Source of the DNA: Fasciolopsis buskii
Taxonomy: Eukaryota > Platyhelminthes > Trematoda > Plagiorchiida > Fasciolidae
NCBI GenBank assembly: GCA_008360955.1
Contig: LUCM01005710.1
Span: 270,926 to 334,925, forward strand
Reading direction: 5' to 3'
Length of the DNA: 64,000 nt
A model generated the notes under the pieces. That model was given only the letters and a program-made list of their open reading frames with translations, had not been told where the DNA came from and made no database searches. The translations under genes and the position numbers were made by a program. This document shows, piece by piece, positions 53,131 to 64,000 of this stretch (position 1 is the stretch's first letter; every line of letters starts with the position of its first letter).

Positions 53131-54675
53131 CTCAATCAGTCATCCACACTGAGGGCCTCAGAGTTGACAACTTGTTTTATGAACACGTATTATTGCTCGT
53201 TCCGTCGTCATTAACCCGTCATCTGAAATAGTTTCCTTAAGCTACCAAAGTTCAATCAAGCAATTTTCTATTGGAAGTCCTTTTCAATATTGTTAAACCT
53301 GTCACTCATGCTCGTGTTCTAAGTAACGTCCTGATTTTACTTCGCCCAAAACCGCTAATCAAAAGACAGCTAGTCTTCTTCAGCACAAATCCTCATGATT
53401 AAAGTAAAAGAAACTGTCAGATGTACTTGTTACAAAATGTGGTATATCCAAAATGTAAGCTAGCACGCTGTTAGTTTACAATCCGGAGGAATGCATTTTA
53501 ATGATGAGATTCTTCCGACAACGGATCTCACAAGAGCAATCAATAGTTTTGACCTAGCGCCAAAAAATTACTAGAAACAAAATTGGAAAACCATAAAATC
53601 GCAATAACAGTTGCACCAAATATTATAGTAATTTCCCCGTTTCATGAGAGTAATTGGATTTTCCACCATTCGACGAGGTCACAAACGGCACTTACTGTCG
53701 TTTCTTTAGAATTTTCTGGAACAAAATGGGCTCTAAAAAAGTCTCAGTTTTCGTTCGTAATCTGGTGGTTGATCTTTTTTAAAAGGTTGCTAGTGTAGCT
53801 AAACTATTTTCCCAACTGGCTTTGGGAAACAAATTAACAGACCAATTCATCCACGATAAAAGTGCTCACAAATGGACAACAAATCAAATTATAAAATGTT
53901 CTCATTGAAAGATCGGAAATGAGTTACACAAAAGATCTTGAATCATTTGTCATGATTTTCACTGCCCTGTTGTCACAATTCTGGCAACATTTGAATTGAC
54001 ACAAATATCCCGCTGAAGAAGACACAATCAGAAAAATAAATTGGAAAGTCTTTACACAACTCTGTTCTGTAAATTCAGTGTGCCGTTAAAATTCATTTAC
54101 TCGTTTTGCTTTTAAAATGTTGCCATGACCGTTTCCACAAATCTCGGAACATGGCAAATTTCTATATCGGCTATGCAAGCCGATCCTAACCGTAACAAGG
54201 GTTCTGGAACAGTACATGAAAGCCAGTTTGTCGAAACAAACAAAAGGATTGGCAAATAGTTATTCTCTGTTAACCCCTCGTCTTAAGACCTATTAGCAAA
54301 TGCAATTGGTGCAACTACCTAACCAAACCAAACCCAGGGAATACTCTCACGGTCAAACGTGCATTAGCTGACAATAGTGTTCGGTCAGACATATTTGTAA
54401 ATATATCACTTCAACTTTGATGAGACATACAGATGCCAGGTATGATAACTGTTAATAAATTACTCTTGATATTTAATTAAACTTCTTACGTTCTAGTTGG
54501 AAACAAAAGTCTGGATATAGTTGATACACCCTGCGGGGAGTTTTACAAGGGTTGTTTTAGCCGTGTGTCTCACACTTCAAACACCCTCAAAATCCTCGGG
54601 CTTAAATGAAGAATGGAGAGAACGACCAAAAGTTGAGGCTGTATCCATCAGTGACGTAAATCATTTTGGTCGTTG

Positions 54676-54850
54676 TTAGTTATTTTTTAACAAATCAGAA
54701 ATAGTTCTTTTGCTCTGGTGCACATGGCATCCCTGGTACGCGAATTGTTGGAGCACAATCTTACGAGCTCCGTTGCATGACTTGCATTTAAATTTATCTA
54801 AATCAGGAATACACTTCCCAACATGACACGCGTTACTTTCCGTTGCATAC
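54676..54850 (-). CDS. Unassigned cysteine-rich terminal-exon candidate
   Basis: After the acceptor-like GACTGTTTGTCATGCTCCAG the minus strand is open to a TAA stop. It carries five Cys spaced C-x4-C-x9-C-x2-C-x14-C (ACHVGKC, FKCKSC, YQGCHV). Such spacing could belong to a small secreted or zinc-binding protein, but it matches no family I can name. No partner exon or signal peptide was found upstream. Confidence 0.18.
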
Positions 54851-57800
54851 CTGGAGCATGACAAACAGTCAGAGCTTTTCTACTAATCTAGTGTTATGGT
54901 GTCTGCCAAGACTAAAGTCGGTCAAACAAAGTATGTTTACAGCAAAATATTGTTTTCTATCCATTGTTATTTGTAACAATCGTTCTATTTGCTTTTTGAA
55001 ATGGTTGATTGGCGTGAATGCTTAGAACAAAAGTGAACACATTTTCTTTAACTGACACGTAGGAGCAAAAAAACAGATTAACTTAGAAATTTGGGGTACA
55101 TGTGCGTGTTTCACGCAGCTGGGAAATCGCAAATACATAGATACATAAGCACAGACATAGTCCGTAGTGAAAATGGAGGAAATGCACGCAAACAAGACTT
55201 TGAAATTTTCTTGCCTCCCTACCATTTATTTGGAGCAACTTCTCGGTTCTACTTATAAATCTAAAAGCAAAACCGGGTTAATTGCCTGTTTTAGGAATTT
55301 TGTCGGAATCAGGAACTTTGGAATCTTAAAGCAGCCGTGGGGTACTGCTCCGATAGAACGACAGGCATGAGAATTAACAGGCAACTCAAACTTCATGTCG
55401 CTAAACTGATTCCGTTACTTGCGGGAAGGAAACGATAAATAGTTGTAAATGGCAACCTATAACGAATTATTAACTTTTCAAAAGCTTCTTTCTTAAAATA
55501 TCACGAATGCAGTGATAGTTCACAACCAGTATTTCATCCGAACATTAGTCCTAAACAGTGATTGGGTGTATCAGTCTGTTCAAGTCCACAAGTGGATTTA
55601 TCTAGGGCTCCGCCTCTTCAAACTCCGTAAACAAACATTTGCTAATTAACCATATCTGGCCGGAAAGAACGTGAATTCAAAGGGGGATGTTCTCATCCTC
55701 GTCACGGATTAGATCTATGTTGGATTTGGAAAAACGTGTTGGCAAAAAAGTGGCACTCATCAATGCTCGTGTGCTCACACCTAAAAAAAAATAGACCGAA
55801 CATGTGCAGTTGGATCAGTTGGTACTTTTTATATTGGGTGGTAGTTTGTACAGGAACAACTGACTAGTCACATAATGTGCAACCTCGAAAAAATAAACAC
55901 GGAAGGGATCCATTCTTTTCCCCCAGTGTCGCATTGAATTGATCAGTTTGACTTATTTTTTGGTCATTACACAAATTTGTAAATGTCCTGTTGTTTCTTA
56001 TCGAACCCACGTATTCTTAAAAACCCACACCTCATGCAGGAAAAGTATCTGTGTTAGCTGGTGATTGTTTCTCATTTACAATTCTCTTAGCAAAATACAA
56101 TTTCCGCGCCGTTCAGCACCATCAAGTGTTTTTCGGTGACATGTTTCACCCTCAGACTCAGGTTCATACTTGCTGCTGAATCCGGACGACAATATGTATT
56201 TGAATTTATATAGGATACAAACTTCCCCATAACGACTGGTTTTCTATCAAAAATTATGTTGTTGGAGGGCAAAAATGAGCTGTTTTTTAGACTAATTAAC
56301 TTTGAGTTACACCAATAAATGAAAGACTGTTTATTCACTCAGAGCCAAACAAATATCCATTTCCCTAGCAGCACAATCATATCTAAGCTTTGCATGACTT
56401 TCTTTGGCCCAAAGGACAATAACTCATATCCATATAACTCCTTATAACAAGTAATATTACAGTGGCGTAACTTAATTGGTTTTCACAAATCCCGTGACAA
56501 CTCACAGGTAATTTATATGACACAAATTCGATCCAATGGCGGTTCCTTCGCTAACCAACTTTTGACCGATAACAACAAAATGTCCTTGTGGCGAGATGAG
56601 AATTATTTAGTATTTAAAAGCTACTTTGCACGCCTACAATACTCCCCACGCTCTTATTCATCCATCTACCAATAGACTAGTTGCATTCACCTCAAAAGAA
56701 GAATTATAAACTAATCCTTTGTACGGAGAAGGGATGTTTAAGCATTAAATATTGATAATCTAACATCATCTCACTGAAGGCTCTACCTAACCTGTTACGG
56801 CCACCCTAACGTTTAGATATTATATTTACCTAGGTTTGATAAAATCAATCCACTGCTTTATTTTTTGCTGGCCTCTAAATACAAAATACTGCCTTATTTA
56901 AACAGTTTCGTTCATTCTCCAGGCCTCTTAACAACTTCTTTCAATCCTGCTGATGAATTCAGCAAATCTCCATTGCCTAACTTGTTCACCATATACATAG
57001 TTTCGGTTTCTTAGGCTGTTCACCTACATTCAATTCTGACTGAAGCACTAAGCTTCGGTGAGTCTCCATCAGTGCAGCTATTTTATTACTTCACCAACAG
57101 AAGCCAATAAACACAGCTGACTGCGAACAAGAAAACAGTTGTTTAAGAACTCATACTTGCTTTTTGCACATTTGTTCTTTAAGTAAAGCAGAAACATATC
57201 AGTCTTTTCTTTCTCTCCTCTATTTAGGTGTGCAAACGTTGCTTCCGTAAGTCATGCATCTGGAAAGTAACGGTTTTTGCAATTATTCCAGCAGCCTGTC
57301 ATTAATTTACCGCACTTCCTATAAGCTATTTTTAATTTTCTCTTAATTGATGCATTTTGTACGTTGGTTCTGTCTTCTCCGGCTTATCTGTCTCTGTTTT
57401 GCGTTCATTCAACATAGAAACGCTTACCAGAGAAGATTTTGTTAAACATTCAGTGGTTGTAATTTGTCAAGCCCTGAGTTGGTCAGCTAACAATGTATAG
57501 AGGATTTCTAACTAGAAAGCTGTTGAACTTAAACATTAGAGGGACGCAATTATCTCTTAAGGCAGGCAACGTTTGTCCTGCCATGTTATTTGTACAAGCA
57601 TGTTGAAAAACGAATTAAAAATCCTCCGCGCCAAACTACGAGCAAAGTCCGTATGGTCTCTCTAATGCTGATGAAAAACTGTTCTCGAGTGAAAGTTTCC
57701 AAACAAAGCCCTTCCAGACCGCAATCATCTTTTGTAAATCTATTGAAGTGTCACTGTCATACTTTCATCAGTTCCGCATTTTTTCATTCTTTTCCGACAA

Positions 57801-60800
57801 GCACCTATTCCAAATAACCGAGAGCTCGTCCCAGTTGACTTTCTCAAAAGCCTGTCACGTCATTTACTGGAATTCTCTTTCCCACTTTCGGCGAGGGTAC
57901 GGTCGCAAATGTTGGAAATCCCCCTCCGGATAAAGGTGATTCTGCTCTAGTGTCTTACTCTCTGCAATAATGGGAGATATCTTTTAGAACCACGCTAGGC
58001 TTGAGTCGTTTTACTCTTTTATATAGAAGCTCCGAAAGAGGGAGTAACTCTGGTTCATTGCAGTCTTATCCTACTGTCTGCAGCGCGCATGACTGCAAAT
58101 TGCATCCATTCGACAATGAGTATTGATCACGGTTGCGAGTAAAATGCTGACTACAACCACCATTAATGTGTGTGGGCATCCAAAACGGAAACCAAAGGTG
58201 GACTTGTGGCAACCAAATTCATTAACCATATTCTTTTGTAACAACTTTAACATCTCATTTTCCACCCCGTTAAGGTCGGTAATTGCAGTAATTAACAGGG
58301 CAGTCATGGATAATTTATCACCATTCTTTGGAACATAGGAAATTTGCAAAAGGTATAGCACCTTTAATTTCAAATGCATTTTGTTTAGTGTTTTGTGATC
58401 TACGGAAAGTTTATCTTCATTTATTACAAAAAAATCATAGTGTCTAATTTTACTGATTAGCACAACCAACGTGTAAACTAGTCAGCCCGACTGGTTGCCT
58501 AATGATTTGGCTATACACAATGTTTGTATTTTAAATAAACCTCGTAGATACGTGGGTAAGGAAAATATCTGCACATTTTTTTATGAAGGTCGAAGTGACT
58601 GCTATCTCAAGTATGTAAACTTATTGTGGCAAGATCAAGTCATCTGTGAGTGAACATTGGCAAACGAAACATTTGCAGCATATCTATGACGAATCCAGGG
58701 TGATAGAAAATTAATGTAAAATTCACGAGATTGGGTCATATACCAGGCGAAACTTAAAAACAGCTAGTTTTTGCGGTTGAAGATAATCAACGCATAAAAG
58801 AAGCCAATTTGAAAGGCTTTTGGGTATTGAATAGCTTAGATATGAGTAGGACCAAGGAGGAGAACGTTGCAGTGGCTCAGTCATTTTTATCACGAAAAGC
58901 ATGCATTCATATCACCAACCAAACTCTGACAGTATCTTCCTGCCTGAAGCAAGTAAGGACCGAGTTGGAAAGACTGTTTCCAGGTGTGTGGCACCTCAGT
59001 GGAGACTAATGTGAAGAAGTGCAAAATTAAAAAGAAAGTGCCCAGAAACTGAGCATCAGATGCGCCTATCAAAGGAAGTGGCTAGGCTATGAACGGAAAA
59101 TTAAAAAATACAAACGCATGGTCTTCACTAGAGCACTGTTGGATAAAGCATTATTTAGCCGGTATTTTGGCTGTTGCAAGTGACTGTTCTAAGGATGGTT
59201 TTTATCCTTTTGTCCGGATTTCAAAGTGCTTTGTGCTGATCCCTTAAGTTTTTCTTACTTATCTAGCCGTAATATGAGAAAGTGAAGAACATAATTCTCG
59301 CACCACAAAATACATGACGCTTTCTTCTAGCTCATAACAAATTCTTCATAACAAACGATCACAAGCGATGGCATTCGAAACTACGTTCAAATCAAAATTC
59401 CTTGTTGTCACCGGCCTGGACACTGGTAGACGAACGGTGTAACTGATTTGTAGCCGGTGAAAAATTTTGATTGGTCGACACTGGATAAAATTCCCAGCAT
59501 AATTTCGTCACTATCGTCAGATGATTAATTAATTATAAGACGGCATCAATTCCCCATCCGTATTACGCTTTGGTTTGTCTAAGCAGCATAAAGCTTAAAA
59601 GTGAGGAAGTTACTTGAAGCCACAGTTAACACTCACTCGGAAATAGCCCCTGGTAATTTTAAGGCCGTTATTACAAGATCATTTGGGGATCAGAGTATTC
59701 TGCTTTTGCATACCAACAAAACAGTACAATCCAAGAAGCCGACAGTTTTTTGCACCAAAAACGACTCCAGCGATCAGGCGGTCAACATCACGATACTACT
59801 CTGACGGTTACTGGTTTCGATCTTCTCATCGCCGTTCAACTTCTCCACTTACCAGCCCAGGACTGGCCATGATTCCATCCTTGAAAATGCTACCTTGTGT
59901 GATTTCATTGTAAAAGTAGGAAAAAAGAAACACGTTTAGGGTTATGCGGCAACAATGGCCCGAATGTTGATTGTTTACTGTTCCACTTGAAGCCGATTTA
60001 CGCCATAATTACAAATATGGTGAAAATGTTGCTCGGTCCTCATGAGCTTGGCTTTCTTGCCTCCAACAGAGTTAGGGTTTACTTCATTTCAGCAGTCCTG
60101 TGACTCTGCCGAGGATTGAACTTCAGCTTTCTTGATGTTTCTTCTCATTATACATATGATTTGTTTATGGGAGCCACATAAGGCATTTTCATACGAATAA
60201 GTTTCACCTAAAAGTAACGAATGGAAAATTTCGATCACTATTTATCACGCTATATTTCTAAACCATATGAATCGACTTGCCCGGGAAAATCAGTCAGGAT
60301 AACTGGCTAAGTCCAGTAATTCAAATATGGGCATGGGATGCCTTAAGCTGGCATGTAACCTTTTCCGAACACATTTGCTCAGAATGTCTTTTCGACTGAT
60401 ACTAATAACATGCACCTTTCAGCTGTGGGACAACTGAGCCATAGAGACGAACAAACGGTCTCTAATAATTTTGCAGCTTTATTATCTGTGAGGCAGTCGA
60501 TCTTAACTCGGTCAAGCTGGCCAATGAGGACAGTGTTAATTCTGCTTGTTTAACGGGAGAAAAACATTGACAGGGTGAACATACTACAGAAGACCCTGTA
60601 CGTCATCGCCGAGTTGATTTTGACGGTTTCTCTTTGGATAGTGTTGGCTGATTGTAGTCTACATTAAGGCTTCATCTTCATTTTATATTTATTCATAGAT
60701 TTGGCAAAAAATGAATTTCATTTGGTTCGTTTTGTGAACTGCTAAAGCAGATTGATACAACACGGACGCTAAAACTGTTGTATATCCAGAGCTATCACTT

Positions 60801-61286
60801 GGTGCCAGATTGAAAACATTTGTCCCTTTTCTCTCCTAAAGTTCTGCATGGTAACTTTTGTTTGGCGGCGAGTTCCATCCCAAGTTAGTAGTAAAATGTG
60901 TTCGGTAAGTTGCACCAGGGTATAATGATCACTGTAGGACTAGGACTACGTAACATGTCTTTCCGCAGCACACAGTGAAACAGAGACATCTGATGTGGTT
61001 TCGTAGACAGATCCATAAGAATGACTCAGATATGTGGTTGTGGGTTTGCATGACTAGGATTCCGACTATCTAAGTTAGCGGAGTTTTTCAACTTTCGTCC
61101 AAATGTACACGTGGACAATTCTGTGTCTACTGACTGAATTATTTGGAAATTACAATGCTTCTTAGACCTTCCTAGCCTGTCTTGCAGTAGCTTGATCCAG
61201 GATCTCAACGTTATCCAGATTGAATTTGTGTCTTCGGTCTTCGTGGACGGATATGAGGGAATGTAGGTCGTTTCTTCTTGCGAATG

Positions 61287-61296
61287 GTTTGTGTTC
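61287..61296. repeat. Target-site duplication, left copy
   Basis: GTTTGTGTTC here and GTTTGTGCTC at 61474-61483 match at 9 of 10 positions and bracket the SINE. Both copies encode the same EHK of the endonuclease on the minus strand, which is what an insertion with target duplication leaves. Confidence 0.75.
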
Positions 61297-61473
61297 ATGA
61301 AATGATTCACCTTGTGATATGATTGCTCATATGACCATTAAGAAACCATGGAAGCACTGTACAGCTGTTTCGTCCTTGTTAGGAATCATCAGCAGTGCAT
61401 ATCCACCGTGCTCGAACTGGGACGCGAACCTGGGAGGAACGGTTCTGAGTCGAACGTCTTAGCCTTAGCCTTA
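61297..61473 (-). mobile_element. tRNA-derived SINE-like element, copy A, inserted in the Penelope endonuclease
   Basis: This 177-bp segment interrupts the GIY-YIG coding sequence exactly at EHK. It is flanked by 10-bp duplications, GTTTGTGTTC at 61287-61296 and GTTTGTGCTC at 61474-61483 on the plus strand. Removing it plus one duplication gives uninterrupted TTRMYEHKPFARR. Read on the minus strand it begins with a GGCTAA repeat and CGTTCGACTCAGAACC, like the D-arm to anticodon part of a tRNA. GGTTCGCGTCC follows, close to the polymerase III B box (GGTTCGANTCC). The body contains ACGAAACAGCTGTACAGTGC and ends near GTGAATCATTTCAT. It carries no protein coding capacity and would depend on another element's RT. 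Confidence 0.75.
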
Positions 61474-61483
61474 GTTTGTGCTC
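61474..61483. repeat. Target-site duplication, right copy
   Basis: This is the partner of 61287-61296, differing at one base. It follows the CTTAGCCTTAGCCTTA simple-repeat end of the SINE on the plus strand. Confidence 0.75.
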
Positions 61484-62183
61484 GTACATTCGAGTAGTCA
61501 CTTTTCACCCTATTTGACCGATATAGCACTTGTCGCATTCCATGCACTTGGCTTTGTAAACGACCGTTGTTCTTTCCTCCGCTTTCAATCTATAAATCTT
61601 TCCAAAGTTTGGGACTATCGTTGAGCAACTGCCATTTCACGAGTTTGGAGTAGTCTTACGGTTACTCCAGGTATATTCTTGGTGTATGGGAGAATTATCC
61701 TTCTGTTTAGCTCTCCCTTTCTGCTAATTTCCTTGTTCACTGTTTACACGGTTCTTCTTATGAAGTGCCTTGGGTACCCGTTTTTCTTAAACGTCTTGAA
61801 GAGGTAGGTTTTTCTTGCTTTCTTAATTCTTCCGTATTGTAATAAGTTTGGGCTCTCTTAACTTAGCTTCAGATGTAAGACCGTTTGTGATTGCTTAGTT
61901 GGTTGCTATGAAAGTTTAATAGCTGATCCGTTTGAGTTTACTTGCAATACTTCCTTGTCTTCAGCCAACTGTTGGCGTTCCTTTTAACCAACACACCCAG
62001 AAATGCCAGCTGTCCAACTTTCGCACATTCTAAATATAAATTTGATATATTTGGATGCATTGTTTCTAACGGTCTTCAAAAGTGTGGCTAACAGCAGAAG
62101 ATTATTTGCAGGTTTTTTTTCTCTAAATATCCGGACCAAACGACGTAAGGAGTGTATCGAAAAATCGATGCGCCATGTATTGG

Positions 62184-62199
62184 TTTTTTTTTTTTTTTT
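62184..62199 (-). repeat. Poly(A) tract, 16 A on the minus strand
   Basis: A pure run of 16 T on the plus strand, longer than the other homopolymer runs I noticed. It follows AATA on the minus strand, so it reads like the tail of an inserted transcript. Confidence 0.8.
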
Positions 62200-62370
62200 A
62201 TTGTGAATGATATAATATTAATAACACAGCGTTGTTGGTAGATGTAATGCGCCAACGTTTCGACTACTTTCCAGAGGTTGAATACTGAACTAGGTTAAGC
62301 TCGATTGCTTGGCATCAGACATGTGGTTTTTTGAACACTGCTATATATGTGGTAGTGTCTTCAGGAAAGA
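62184..62370 (-). mobile_element. Retroelement terminal segment with CGAAACG motif and 16-A tract
   Basis: Read on the minus strand this segment begins TCCTGAAGACACTACC, contains GTAGTCGAAACGTTGGCGC, and ends ATTCACAATA followed by 16 A at 62184-62199. The Penelope RT remnant starts directly downstream on the same strand. This order fits a terminal repeat of a Penelope-like element lying before its coding region, or the 3' end of a second truncated copy arranged in tandem. It is non-coding. The family assignment rests on position and the CGAAACG motif, so it is tentative. Confidence 0.4.
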
Positions 62371-64000
62371 AAAATGGTGTTAACGATGACCGTTTTGTCA
62401 GCTAATTTGCGGGCTTATCCGTAAGGACTAGTAATTGAAAACAAAGGCGAACTTACTATTCTAGACAATTTAGTGAGATCTCAAATCTTTTGGAAGACTT
62501 ACATCACATCCCATTTAATCGCTAAAATGATATAATTAGTCGATTTTCCGAATTTTGTCACAACATCAATGCTGCATTTTCATGCACTTATGTGTTCACT
62601 GATTCTAGAGTGAGCTGTATATTGTAGAAGAATCAAATGGAATAGAAGGTGTGAGCACTGGTTAGTTAAAAAATACGCTGGTGTCCTAGTTTCCATCGAT
62701 CAGGTCTGGGTTATTTCAGACCCGTCTGGTTTTGACCACCGGTACTCACTTTATGACTCTTCTCTAAAGCCCACTTTCTCAGCCGGCTGCTATTTTATTT
62801 ACAGGTTAGTTCAAGTGAGGGAGAACGGTCACAAGCTAGTCATAAAGTTCACTGGTTATTTAGGACACCATTTCGTTTTCAAATGTGTGGCTGTGATTAT
62901 TACCGCCTGACTGAATACGGCTTCGCCGACCTTATTCGTCTGTTTGTCCTTTTGCTGATTCCTCATTTGGCCTAAAATTCATTAGTTTGTCTGCAGACAT
63001 TGAGCCCTTTTATCTGCCTTTGATACTGAAATTGGTAACACCCACAATTTTGTTTTATTTCAGTTTCCTCACTCCTTTCATTTCCAGTTTGCTTTATTTG
63101 TTGCTGTGAAGGAAATTGTTTGAAAGACTATTATTTGACGATTCTTTTGAGTTTCCACAACTTTGCTTGCTAGATAAAGTAACTTGTTGTGGAGTATTCA
63201 CCAATATTTAAACTACAAGGTTCACTGCAGTCTTCAGAAGGCGGGCTGTGCTTTTGTCCCATCGGTTCCTGGTTTTACTTAGAATAAATAAACTCAAAAG
63301 GCATACGACTACATGGGCACGAGGGCTATCCTCCTCCTTTTTTCCTGACAACAAGCGTTCCACGGTCGATCTAGGAAATACAGCAGATCTTTGGGGGCTA
63401 ATGCAGATTGGTGATCAAACCGATCCATAAGAAAACTGTGTATCGAAGGGGAACTAGTTTAGTAAGTACCTTCGATGACTAATTCGTGCTCATGAAAGTC
63501 GTGAGCGCAAGAATGAAAACGGTTTCCGATCCGGTCGGAGTTACATTGGTCAAGCCTCTAAGGGATGAGTTTTGGAACGCGCGCAGGCCATCGAACTTTT
63601 CTTTATTTCAAAGTGGCATTCGACTGAGTCAACCACTCAGACTTTTACCGATGTATCTTAAAACCTTATATCTCAGATTAATCCACTTTTTGACAGCAGA
63701 TATCGTCTGCGGAGATCCTTCATCCAATTTCACGCTGCCCGAATGGGTATTCATTGATGTTTCTCTCTCCGTTGCCTGTCAACTTTACGAAATTGTTTCT
63801 AGGGAGCTCTCTCCATCTTCGAAGAATGAAACGATCTTGTAGGCGTAAATGAGGTGAAAGTTTACCACATTTTTGTATGGTATGTTTGTCAAGGCAGATA
63901 AATTTGATCATTTGAGCGATTACCTCCCACTAGGCGGCCGCATATCAGACTATGTAACACGACGCTTGCAGGGAGTTTGATTGGATCCTAGCAACTTTAT
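62371..64000. other. Right-hand flank, no supported gene
   Basis: A plus-strand frame of 118 codons at 63486-63842 is moderately GC-rich but resembles no family I know and is overlapped by a minus-strand frame. No repeat or RNA gene was seen. Confidence 0.5.

Larger units (their letters stand above)
48970..61149. other. Upstream flank of the calmodulin-like gene, mostly featureless
   Basis: It contains the two weak exon-like segments near 53.0 and 54.7 kb and otherwise only chance open frames, including the longest in the window (132 codons, 58071-58469 minus). That frame shows no recognised domain. No promoter could be identified for the gene, because the true first exon is unknown. Confidence 0.5.
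61150..62115 (-). mobile_element. Penelope-like retroelement remnant: reverse transcriptase end plus GIY-YIG endonuclease, broken
   Basis: Penelope-like elements encode one protein with a reverse transcriptase (RT) followed by a GIY-YIG nuclease, and this order is visible on the minus strand. From 62115 downward I read TMHPNI, then QLAFLGVLVKRN, TQTDQLLNFHSNQLSNHKRSY, KKNGYPRHFIRRTV and ILPYTKNIPGVT. These are the recognisable C-terminal blocks of this RT family. From about 61566 comes CDKCYIGQIG, a stop codon, then TTRMYEHK, the core of the GIY-YIG fold. After an insertion the protein resumes at 61296 with EHKPFARRNDLHSLISV and then HKFNLDNVEILDQ. Several stops and frame changes interrupt it, so it is inactive. 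Most of the RT, including the catalytic YxDD region, is missing or unreadable. The element lies outside the calmodulin-like gene. Confidence 0.85.

Noticed and set aside
58071..58469. 132-codon minus-strand open frame, the longest in the window
   Set aside because: About three frames of 120 codons or more are expected by chance in six frames of 64 kb at this composition. It shows no domain, signal or codon bias and is overlapped by an open frame on the other strand.
63486..63842. 118-codon plus-strand open frame, moderately GC-rich
   Set aside because: No recognisable domain and chance length; kept only as a note in the flank entry.

Overview
The window looks like animal nuclear DNA, most likely from a flatworm and probably a digenean trematode. 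It is AT-rich (roughly 60% A+T by eye), coding content is very sparse, splice sites are canonical GT-AG, introns run from 1 to 10.7 kb, and old retroelement debris is present. No operons, ribosome binding sites, CRISPR arrays or intact tRNA/rRNA genes were seen. The taxon is an inference from intron size, gene type and the Penelope-like element; no single sequence mark proves it. Nearly all open frames of 60-130 codons have the length expected by chance at this base composition, so very few are annotated.

The one confident gene is on the minus strand and occupies the middle of the window (48912 down to 24219). It is a five-exon calmodulin-like protein with four complete EF-hand calcium loops. 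Exons are 48759-48912 (or starting at the ATG at 48828), 37944-38087, 29401-29498, 25272-25419 and 24219-24241. All five junctions keep frame and give 160 residues (inner ATG) or 188 residues (outer ATG). Introns are about 10.7, 8.4, 4.0 and 1.0 kb.

The right end (61150-62370) holds a decayed Penelope-like retroelement on the minus strand. It has the end of a reverse transcriptase followed by a GIY-YIG endonuclease. Its endonuclease is split by a 177-bp tRNA-derived SINE-like element flanked by 10-bp target duplications that match at 9 of 10 positions. Two further diverged copies of the same SINE lie at 21512-21690 and 47845-48018, the latter inside intron 1 of the calmodulin-like gene. A segment at 62184-62370 ending in a 16-A tract looks like the terminal part of another Penelope-type copy.

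Weaker signals are reported at low confidence. These are plus-strand EF-hand-like exon candidates in the introns of the main gene, two unassigned exon-like segments on the minus strand near 53.0 and 54.7 kb, and tRNA-like relics. I did not find a convincing new multi-gene system. The best new observations are the SINE family, its nested insertion, and the possible second set of EF-hand exons.
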